Shown piece after piece: positions 14,601 through 21,150 of a stretch of 42,346 nucleotides of DNA. The stretch is from an uncultured Sulfolobales archaeon (GTDB lineage: Archaea; Thermoproteota; Thermoprotei_A; Sulfolobales; NBVN01). Position numbers and translations under genes: made by a program. The DNA lies in the NCBI GenBank assembly GCA_938083005.1, contig CALKCU010000017.1, positions 1 to 42,346 of the forward strand, given 5' to 3'. The notes beneath the pieces are model-generated. The model searched no databases and was not told where the DNA came from. It was given only the letters and a program-made list of their open reading frames with translations. The stretch's first letter is position 1. Each line of letters begins with the position of its first letter.

Positions 14601-16013
14601 GTGATAGCCTTGGAGAGGGCCGACTTGGAGAGGTTCTTCAACCCCCGGTCGATAGCTGTCATCGGTGCCTCCGAGAAGCCGGGCACTGTCGGCAGAGCCA
14701 TAATGATGAACTTGCTGGAGGCTTTTGGGGGAGAGGTATACCCCGTGAACCTAAAGTACGAGACCGTCTTCGGCTTGAAGTGCTACAGGAGCGCTAGGGA
14801 GCTGCCGAAGGCACCAGACTTGGCCGTAATCGCGGTCCCCGCTGCCAGCACTCCCAGGGTCGTCGAGGAGCTGTGCGAGCTCGGGGTCAAGTCCGCCATA
14901 GTGATCAGCTCCGGCTTTAGGGAAGTGGGGGAGGAGGGAGCAAGACTGGAGAGGGAGCTCGTGGAGAGGGCCCGGGCCTGCGGCATGAGGATCGTAGGCC
15001 CGAACTGCCTCGGAGTCTACGACGCCTGGAGCAGGGTCAACACCATCTTCAACCCGGGAGACAGACAGGCCCTGCCCGACCCGGGCTCGGTGGCCTTCAT
15101 CTCCCAATCGGGGGCTCTGGGGGCCGCACTGCTTGACTGGCTGGCCGAGGCTGGAATCGGGATGAGTAAGTTCGTAAGCTATGGAAACGCCTCTGATGTA
15201 AAGGAGTGGGAGCTCGTGGAGTATCTCGCGTACGATAACAGAACGGGGATCATCGCTATCTACGTGGAGGGGGTCGAGGACGGGAGGAGGTTCGTAGATG
15301 GTCTAAGGAAAGCGCGCACAGCCGGAAAGCCCGTCGTTATACTAAAGGGAGGTAGAACGCTCTCCGGAACTAGAGCGGCGACGTCGCACACGGGAGCTTT
15401 AGCCGGCAGCCCCGAGGTCTTTCTCTCTGCTGCGAGGCAGGCGGGAGCGATAGCAGTTGAGAATGTCGGTGAGCTAGTCAACGTTCTGAAGCTCCTCGAG
15501 TGGTTCGGACCCCCGAGAGGTAGGGGGCTCGCCGTAGTTACGAACGGTGGTGGGGCCGGAGTGCTAGCGGCGGACGCAGCCGAGGCGGAGGGACTGAGAG
15601 TGGCCGCGCTGTCCGAGGAGACCGTAAAGCGTTTGAGGGAAGTGCTTCCACCAGCAGCATCTCCCTACAACCCCGTCGACGTCCTTGGCGACGCGCCCCC
15701 GGAGAGGTACAGAGAGGCTATCGACGTAGTGTTGGGCGACGGCGGGGTTCACTCGGTAATGGTGATAACGTTAATGCAATCGCCCGCTTTCGACCCGCCG
15801 AGGTTCGTTGAGCTGCTGCGGGACGTGCGCGCTCGCGCTCAGAAACCCATAGTCCTAGTAGCGCCCGGAGGAGAGTATACGGTGAGGCACGCGAAGGCTA
15901 TGGAGAGGGGGCTGAGGATCCCGTACTTCAGATCCCCGGAGGAGGCAGTAAGGGCCCTCAGGCTGACCGTGGAGTGGTTCGAGAGGAGCTCGCGGGGGGA
16001 TACCATTAGGTAG
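14601..16013 (+). CDS. ADP-forming acetyl/acyl-CoA synthetase, alpha subunit
   Basis: The protein covers the CoA-binding and ligase-CoA domains of the NDP-forming acyl-CoA synthetase family (470 residues, alpha-subunit size). The N-terminal Rossmann domain shows FFNPRSIAVIGASEKPGTVGRAIM and IVGPNCLGVYD. Later come FISQSGALGAALLDWL and the phosphorylated-histidine site TSHTGALAGS near residue 255. The enzyme makes ATP from acyl-CoA, ADP and phosphate during peptide or sugar fermentation. The ATP-grasp beta subunit is not fused and not in this window, so it should be encoded elsewhere. The start is GTG 14601; TATA-like stretches (GCTTATAGC near 14550, AAATAGCTTA near 14575) lie upstream. Its stop codon overlaps the 5' part of the PHP gene. 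Confidence 0.88.
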   Translation: MIALERADLERFFNPRSIAVIGASEKPGTVGRAIMMNLLEAFGGEVYPVNLKYETVFGLKCYRSARELPKAPDLAVIAVPAASTPRVVEELCELGVKSAIVISSGFREVGEEGARLERELVERARACGMRIVGPNCLGVYDAWSRVNTIFNPGDRQALPDPGSVAFISQSGALGAALLDWLAEAGIGMSKFVSYGNASDVKEWELVEYLAYDNRTGIIAIYVEGVEDGRRFVDGLRKARTAGKPVVILKGGRTLSGTRAATSHTGALAGSPEVFLSAARQAGAIAVENVGELVNVLKLLEWFGPPRGRGLAVVTNGGGAGVLAADAAEAEGLRVAALSEETVKRLREVLPPAASPYNPVDVLGDAPPERYREAIDVVLGDGGVHSVMVITLMQSPAFDPPRFVELLRDVRARAQKPIVLVAPGGEYTVRHAKAMERGLRIPYFRSPEEAVRALRLTVEWFERSSRGDTIR

Positions 16014-16743
16014 CATCAAGGCCGACCTCCACATACACAGCTACGTGAGCGATGGGGGGATGAGCCCGGAGGAGGCGGTCAGGCGTGCCGAGAGACTAGG
16101 TCTAGAGGCCATCTCGGTGACGGATCACAACACCTTCCTCGGGTCTTACATCGCCTTGAGGAGGAGGGGTAGAGTCGTCGTCGTGCCGGGTGCCGAGTTC
16201 GGGACCGAGCTGGGCGACGTGCTAGTCCTGTGTGAGCGCGTACCAGCGGACGCGGCGGGACTGCTAAAGCGTAGGAGCGGTAACCCGGAGCGCGTTAGGT
16301 TCTCCTCGGTAGTCGAGCTAGCGACCGGGGAGAACTGCGTTACGATAGCGGCCCACCCGTTCGCTGCGTTTAGGGCGGGGAGCGGGGGGGCATTCGAGCT
16401 GAGGTACTTCGACTGCGTGGAGGCCTACAACTCCTCGTCGGACATACTGACCAACGTATACACCGCTTACGTGACCCGCGGCAAGAGGTGCAGGACCGCG
16501 GGAAGCGACGCTCACGTGCCGGAGGTGATAGGCTCCGCGTACACTCTCATAGAGGTCGACAGTCTGAGCGCCGAGGGGGTACTCGAGGGCCTCAGGAGGG
16601 CGAGAACGAGGCCGTACTATAGCGCGACTGCGTGGCTCTTAGCGACTCTCGCCTCAGCGAGGAGCAGGCTGCTCCACTTCTTCAGGCTTAGGCTCGGTCA
16701 CTACGGCAATCCCTGGGAGAGGGTTTCCCTGTACCCGATATAG
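16000..16743 (+). CDS. PHP-domain metal-dependent phosphoesterase (non-standard start)
   Basis: Polymerase-and-histidinol-phosphatase domain proteins hydrolyse phosphoesters at a multi-metal site. The metal ligands are visible: KADLHIHS (HxH), VTDHNT, PGAEF, IAAHPFAAF and GSDAHVPEVIG. The first HxH lies at 16021-16041, upstream of the first GTG in frame (16045). The frame is open back to a TGA at 15964, but no ATG, GTG or TTG occurs between them. Translation must therefore begin at a rare codon (ATA 16000 or ATC 16015), or by a shift within the G-run 15994-15999 of the overlapping synthetase gene. I give ATA 16000 as the boundary. Starting at 16045 would destroy the active site. The substrate is unknown; RNase AM/TrpH-like activity is possible. 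Confidence 0.75.
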   Translation: MPLGSIKADLHIHSYVSDGGMSPEEAVRRAERLGLEAISVTDHNTFLGSYIALRRRGRVVVVPGAEFGTELGDVLVLCERVPADAAGLLKRRSGNPERVRFSSVVELATGENCVTIAAHPFAAFRAGSGGAFELRYFDCVEAYNSSSDILTNVYTAYVTRGKRCRTAGSDAHVPEVIGSAYTLIEVDSLSAEGVLEGLRRARTRPYYSATAWLLATLASARSRLLHFFRLRLGHYGNPWERVSLYPI

Positions 16744-16864
16744 AGCTACTCGCGAGTAATGAACCTCCGCAAGCCCCTGCGCTACTCCGCGGGGTTGGGA
16801 GAGCGCCTAGTAAAGACGGCTGTACTCGGAGCCTGCTCCACGACGGGGGGCTCGCGGCCTATGT

Positions 16865-17200
16865 CTAGGGAGCGAGCGGGCTGTTTCGCTCCCGGCTCCA
16901 GGTCTCCGAGAGGATCTCCAGTATCTCTAGCCCCTTGTCGGTGATCTCGTAGACCTCAAGCCCGTCATCGCTCTTGCTTACCCTGATTAAGCCGAGCCTC
17001 TCCAGCCTGCGGAGAGCTTCCTCTAGCTCCCTGCTGTAGTACCCAAAGCTGTACCTCACGAAGCCGAGATCCGTTCCCAGCGTACGCCTCTCCTGGAGCT
17101 CGCGAACTAGGTTATGAACTCTTACGGTGCCCCTAATGGGGCCGTACCTAGCTATCACCTTGAGCACGTCGATCTCCCAAGGTACCCTCGTTCCTACCAC
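16865..17200 (-). CDS. Winged-helix transcriptional regulator
   Basis: This is a small winged-helix protein. WEIDVLKVIARYGPIRGTVRVHNLVRELQERR looks like the first helices. SFGYYSRELEEALRRLERLGLIRVSKSDDGLEVYEITDKGLEIL is a typical recognition helix and wing ending in a C-terminal helix. No ligand-binding domain is present. The longest reading starts at GTG 17242. The palindromic TATA box at 17222-17239 lies inside that extension and predicts a transcript start near 17205, so GTG 17200 (111 residues) is preferred. It is divergent from the DUF2208 membrane gene and could control it and itself (inference). Confidence 0.65.
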   Translation of the reverse strand: MVGTRVPWEIDVLKVIARYGPIRGTVRVHNLVRELQERRTLGTDLGFVRYSFGYYSRELEEALRRLERLGLIRVSKSDDGLEVYEITDKGLEILEILSETWSRERNSPLAP

Positions 17201-17221
17201 CCGGAGGGGTCCTGGGATCGT

Positions 17222-17239
17222 CGAGGCTTTAAAGCCTCG
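17222..17239. promoter_or_regulatory. 18-bp palindrome with TATA core in a divergent promoter
   Basis: CGAGGCTTTAAAGCCTCG is a perfect palindrome centred on TTTAAA, between the divergent wHTH and DUF2208 genes. As a TATA box it predicts starts near 17205 (minus, next to GTG 17200) and 17257 (plus). A second AT tract, ATTAAAAA near 17252-17259, could serve either side. Confidence 0.6.
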
Positions 17240-17291
17240 CACCTCATGGAGATTAAAAACCTCGCGCGGAGGGTTGTAGGAGGTGTGCGAG

Positions 17292-18032
17292 TTGTCGTAC
17301 TACCCGGTGAGGAGGACCACGGCGCGCTCTCTGTTGATCAGTCAGGGAGTGGTCCTCCTGTTCATACTGGTGAACCTCTTCGTCCCCCCCGAGTATCAGG
17401 GAGTGGTCGTGACCCTCTACTTCGTAGCGTTCATGGCTATATTCATGCTGACCTCGCTCAGGCAGCGAGCGAAGGGCGCCGACGTCCGGGACATAGCTAG
17501 CGGCAGGAAGATCCTGGTAATAAAGCAGGAAGAGGTGACCGAGCTCCAGTCGAAGGACCTAGAGCTCGTTAGCGAGCTCAAGCCCCTCCTCAAGGTCTCC
17601 GGGATCTCCATGCTCTCCCTGGTGCTAGCGCTGCTGTGGTTCTTCATCATATACCCCTCGCTCGTCCAGCGCCTCCTCCCCCCGGACGGGGGCGTTGCCG
17701 AGCGCGTCGTCAAGCTCCTGGTGCTCTACGAGGTTCCGATAACGCTCTCGTACACCATCCAGAGCGCCAGCCGCAGGCTGGTCAAGAGGTATGTCAACGT
17801 TCTGAGGAGCGTCGAGGTCTACAGCACCGGGGTATTGGGGACGCCCGGGTTCGCACTGAGGTTCCCAGTCCAGGGGTACGGCGTCAGGGCGTGTCCGCGG
17901 AGGGGCTTCGTTGAGTTCGTGAAAAACGAAGGCGGCGTCGAAATACTCTACCGTGTTTACACCAATAGCGTTGAGAGGCTGGCAGACGTAGTCGCGAGGT
18001 ACGGAAAGACGAGAGTCGACAGAGTAGCGTGA
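17292..18032 (+). CDS. DUF2208-like archaeal membrane protein
   Basis: This protein of about 246 residues has four predicted membrane segments: SLLISQGVVLLFILVNLFV, VVTLYFVAFMAIFMLTSL, ISMLSLVLALLWFFIIYPSLV and a weaker one around VVKLLVLYEVPITLSYTI. A soluble C-terminal domain of about 80 residues (SVEVYSTGVLGTPGFALRFPV onward) follows. This arrangement resembles the uncharacterised archaeal family DUF2208; no function is known. The longest start is GTG 17283, but AGGAGGTG at 17278-17285 overlaps it and has ideal spacing to TTG 17292, which I prefer. It is divergent from a wHTH regulator across a palindromic promoter. Confidence 0.65.
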   Translation: MSYYPVRRTTARSLLISQGVVLLFILVNLFVPPEYQGVVVTLYFVAFMAIFMLTSLRQRAKGADVRDIASGRKILVIKQEEVTELQSKDLELVSELKPLLKVSGISMLSLVLALLWFFIIYPSLVQRLLPPDGGVAERVVKLLVLYEVPITLSYTIQSASRRLVKRYVNVLRSVEVYSTGVLGTPGFALRFPVQGYGVRACPRRGFVEFVKNEGGVEILYRVYTNSVERLADVVARYGKTRVDRVA

Positions 18033-18160
18033 GCCCGACGTCCCCGCGACCTTCGGATCGCAGGTCACCGTCCACCCCAGGACGTCTGCCGTTCCCTTCT
18101 GCACCTAGGGGCTTCCACCTCGCTCATAGCCGCGGGCTCGTGAGAGGCTGTCGAGCTCAG

Positions 18161-18196
18161 CAGCGCGGGGTCGCCCTCTGGAGAGTCCCCGCGCTG
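18161..18196. repeat. Inverted repeat between convergent genes
   Basis: CAGCGCGGGG (18161-18170) and CCCCGCGCTG (18187-18196) form a perfect 10-bp stem with a 16-base loop. It lies between the convergent DUF2208 and M28 genes. A second small stem, GCCCC-AATGCT-GGGGGGC, follows near 18211. It could mark transcript ends; no T-run is seen. Confidence 0.5.
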
Positions 18197-18307
18197 TTCA
18201 AAGCGCTGCTCGCCCCAATGCTGGGGGGCTTCGGAGAGAGGATGCGAACGTGGGGAAAACAGTCCAGAACTCGCGCTTCGTTGGAGGTCGTGGCCCGGGG
18301 CCCTACT

Positions 18308-19690
18308 CTAGCTCCTGTAGCACCGGAGGGACTCCTCAAGCATAGCCCTGGAGAGCTCCCGGAGCCTGTCCACGTCATCGGGACCTACGACGGTGTCATC
18401 GTATAGAAACGTGTATCTGCGCTTACTCTCGATACCCCTCAGGACTTCCGAGTACGTCAGGAGCTTCACCTCGGTATAGAGGTCGCTGTAGGTCCCCTCG
18501 AGGACCGGTGCGGTGTAGTGCTTGACCAGGCATCTGCTGAGGGCTATAGGGTCGGAGGCGGTCTCCAGGAGGCTCCTTAAGTCCGGCGGCGAGGCCTTCC
18601 TGACGTGCTCCACGTACGCTCTGTAGAACCCTCCCACGTTTCCCCTCCCGTATCTCTCTATCAAATTCTCGATCGACTTCGCTATCTTGAGTATGGAAGC
18701 TTCAACGAACCTGCCCGGGTACCTATCCTTGTCGGAGTGGTACACGGGCTTGATCGAGTCGAGGTTGTGGAGGACTATCGAGGGGATCCCACCACTCGCC
18801 ATGGACACCGCGTCCGTATACCCGGCGCCCACGTCCGACCCGAGGGTCTTAACGGGGCTCAGCACGGACTCCACCCCGCGGACCCCCACGCAGTCCACCC
18901 TCACGGGCTCCGCGTAGGCAGCGTCGAGTACCACGACCAAGTCGAGGTCCAATCCGCCGGCCCTACGCTCTAGGTAAGCCCGCGAACCGTAGGCCCAGTA
19001 GAATGAGCTCCCCGCGGGGTCTCCGAACTCCTCCGCGGTGAAGCTGATGAGCCTCGCCGAGAGGCCTCTCCTCTTCAGTAGCCGCGCGATCTCCAGGAGC
19101 GTCAGGACCCCTATGCTGTTGTCCCTAAAGCCCGCTAGCCAGCGGTCGTGGTGCACCGCTACGGCTACCCTGGGCTCCCCGCTCCCAACGATAGCGTCCA
19201 GGACGTAGCCCCGGGACTCTCTCTTGTACGTCTCGACGGAGATGGAGACCTCCCGCGCCCTCCTGAGCTTGGGTAGAGCCGATAGCGGCACGTGGATGGC
19301 GGGCTTGCTCGCCACTATCTCTGTCGCGAGGCTGTAGCTCGGGATCTCGTTGACCACTATCCTCCTCCTATTAACGCCGGGGTAATCGTCGTAGAACACC
19401 ACCGCGGAGGCGCCTCCGCCAACGCTGAGCCAGTAGGTCACCCACACATTGTCCGGGTCTCTAGTAGTCGACGCTACGCTCACGTCCTTGCCCAGGACTC
19501 CCGAGACCTCCGCGCTCTCGATGGGGGGCTGCGCGGTGCAGCTCACGTCGTTCACGAAGCATTCTACCTCCTCCCATTCAAGCACCTCGAGCGGGAACAC
19601 CTCGACCGAGACGTCGTCTAGCGCGAGCCTCTCCGAGAGGCTCTGAACCAGGGACCTCTCAGCGAGAGAGCCGGCGACCACGTCGAGCAC
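18308..19690 (-). CDS. M28-type zinc aminopeptidase-like protein
   Basis: This 460-residue protein contains an M28 peptidase core (about 165-350). Ligand motifs are AVAVHHDRWLAGFRDNSIGV (His 180/181 and Asp 190), SFTAEEFGDP (Glu 220/221), VVVLDAAYA (Asp) and KPVYHSDKDRYPG (last His). The spacing HHD-x7-DN matches M28 enzymes such as DppA- and FrvX-like aminopeptidases in outline. The N-terminal 150 residues resemble the PA-like insert often found in M28 proteins, though weakly. There is no signal peptide. The start is GTG 19690, 15 bases after the small membrane protein gene, so it is the last gene of the oligosaccharyltransferase operon. Substrate peptides are unknown. Confidence 0.8.
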   Translation of the reverse strand: MLDVVAGSLAERSLVQSLSERLALDDVSVEVFPLEVLEWEEVECFVNDVSCTAQPPIESAEVSGVLGKDVSVASTTRDPDNVWVTYWLSVGGGASAVVFYDDYPGVNRRRIVVNEIPSYSLATEIVASKPAIHVPLSALPKLRRAREVSISVETYKRESRGYVLDAIVGSGEPRVAVAVHHDRWLAGFRDNSIGVLTLLEIARLLKRRGLSARLISFTAEEFGDPAGSSFYWAYGSRAYLERRAGGLDLDLVVVLDAAYAEPVRVDCVGVRGVESVLSPVKTLGSDVGAGYTDAVSMASGGIPSIVLHNLDSIKPVYHSDKDRYPGRFVEASILKIAKSIENLIERYGRGNVGGFYRAYVEHVRKASPPDLRSLLETASDPIALSRCLVKHYTAPVLEGTYSDLYTEVKLLTYSEVLRGIESKRRYTFLYDDTVVGPDDVDRLRELSRAMLEESLRCYRS

Positions 19691-19705
19691 GGCGACGGTA
19701 CCCCA

Positions 19706-19942
19706 CTACGACCGCACCGGAATTCTGCGCCACTCAGGCTGGCTCGCTGCCCCGCTCCGCCTCCTCAGGGTCTCCTCTTTGACGAGGAGCCCGGCAGCGA
19801 GCGCGAGGAGCCCTACCGCGATGAGCAGGACGTAGCCTAGATCGGGCCCCGGTCCATGCTCTCTAGGCGGGGTCTCTGTTGCGGTGATCGTTACTAGGAG
19901 GGCTAACCCTCGAGGCAGCGAGCGGGCTACCCCGCGTAGCAT
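19706..19942 (-). CDS. Small single-pass membrane protein
   Basis: I do not recognise this 78-residue protein. It has a hydrophobic segment (LGYVLLIAVGLLALAAGLLV, about 36-55), an N-terminal moderately hydrophobic stretch with arginines (MLRGVARSLPRGLALLVTITA) and a basic C-terminal tail. The order suggests either a signal sequence plus membrane anchor or a single-pass protein. It overlaps the end of the amidohydrolase gene by 16 bases and ends 15 bases before the M28 gene. That tight packing is the main evidence that it is real. It could tether the soluble peptidase to the membrane next to the oligosaccharyltransferase (speculation). Confidence 0.55.
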   Translation of the reverse strand: MLRGVARSLPRGLALLVTITATETPPREHGPGPDLGYVLLIAVGLLALAAGLLVKEETLRRRSGAASQPEWRRIPVRS

Positions 19943-21150
19943 TTCTTGAGGTACCCCGACACGCTTCTCTCGAGCTCCTTTACCTCGCTCTCGGATACCC
20001 TCAGGAGGCTACCCTCTTCCACGACTCTTCTGCCGCCCACGTAGAGCTCCACGACCCTCCCGGAGATCACCAACCCAGCAACGGGATCCACAACCGGTTC
20101 GTCTAGAGACCAGAGAACCAGGTCCGCCACCTCCCCGATCTCGAGGAGGCCGCTACCCGCGTGCAGGGCTCGATAGCCCGCCGCCGTCGCTGCTTCGAAG
20201 AGCTCTCGAGCGTCTAGATCGCCGCGGCCCGCGTGCAGGGGTAGGGCCGCCGCGATCTCATCGAGGATGCTGTAGCTTGGGGAGACGTCGACTCCCAGGC
20301 CCACGCGGATGCCCAGGTCTAGGTAGCCCCTGACGGGCGCTATGCCGTCTCTCAGGAGGACGTTCGAGGAGGGGCAGTGCGCTATGGTTACGTTGGGGTG
20401 AGCCAGAGACTTCGCTGCCTCGGCGTCTAGCCACACCGCGTGAGCGATTATCGTGTTGACCCTGGTTAGCCCCACGAACTCTACGAAGTCCCTCAAGCTC
20501 ATCCCGTAGTACTTCTCGAGGTACTCCGAGTCTTCGGGGACCTCGGCGATGTGAGTATGGATCCCCACTCCTAGCTCCTCGGCCCTATCGACGACCTCTC
20601 TGAACTCTTCCGGGGACAAAAGCCTCGGCGTCGTGGGACCGAGCCTAGCCTTCAGCAAGTCTTTCCCCCTCAGCTTCTTGACCAGCTCCACGTTCTCCTC
20701 CAGGGCTACGTCGAGGGACTCGTAGACCCCCCTCGACATCAGCGCGACGCTGAGGTCCCCCCTGACGCCCACCCTCAGTAGCGCCTCGGCAACCCTGTCC
20801 TCATTGAAGTGCATATCAGCTACGGCGGTTACTCCGCTCAGGAGGAGCTTGGACAGCGCCAGGATAGCCGATGAGTAGCTCAGCTCAGGCTCTCTGCGCA
20901 GCAGCTTCTCCCACGGCCACGCGTACCTAGCCACCCACTCGTCCAGCCTCGCGCGGCCCGCGATGGTGGTCCTAACCGGGTAGAGGCCTAGGTGCGTGTG
21001 TATGCTCGCAAGTCCATGGGAAACTACCGCGTTCTCCGGGACCCCTCTCTCCCTCTCGATCCCGATTATCCTTTCGTTAAACGTTACGCACGCGTTCTCG
21101 ATCACTCTGTGGGCCGACACTACGACGTAGCGCCCGCAGAGCTCGGTCAT
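19927..21150 (-). CDS. Amidohydrolase, SAH/MTA deaminase-like (COG0402)
   Basis: This 407-residue metal-dependent amidohydrolase has the family's TIM-barrel motifs: SIHTHLGL (His 51/53), GIHTHIAEVPEDSEYL, IIAHAVWL, HCPSSNVLLRDG and GLGVDVSPSYSILDEI (final Asp). These fit the 5-methylthioadenosine/S-adenosylhomocysteine deaminase (MtaD/TrzA-like) group, which deaminates adenosine moieties to inosine. The spacing HTHIAE then AHAVW is typical for that group. Guanine deaminase or another purine substrate remains possible. ATG 21150 overlaps the oligosaccharyltransferase stop (ATGA), so the two are translationally coupled. Why a nucleoside deaminase sits in a glycosylation operon is unclear. Confidence 0.82.
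   Translation of the reverse strand: MTELCGRYVVVSAHRVIENACVTFNERIIGIERERGVPENAVVSHGLASIHTHLGLYPVRTTIAGRARLDEWVARYAWPWEKLLRREPELSYSSAILALSKLLLSGVTAVADMHFNEDRVAEALLRVGVRGDLSVALMSRGVYESLDVALEENVELVKKLRGKDLLKARLGPTTPRLLSPEEFREVVDRAEELGVGIHTHIAEVPEDSEYLEKYYGMSLRDFVEFVGLTRVNTIIAHAVWLDAEAAKSLAHPNVTIAHCPSSNVLLRDGIAPVRGYLDLGIRVGLGVDVSPSYSILDEIAAALPLHAGRGDLDARELFEAATAAGYRALHAGSGLLEIGEVADLVLWSLDEPVVDPVAGLVISGRVVELYVGGRRVVEEGSLLRVSESEVKELERSVSGYLKKCYAG

Noticed and set aside
15994-16743. Acyl-CoA synthetase and PHP domain as one normal fused gene
   Set aside because: The synthetase frame ends at TAG 16011-16013 and the PHP frame is different, so a fusion would need frameshifting or a sequence error; it is kept only as an alternative.
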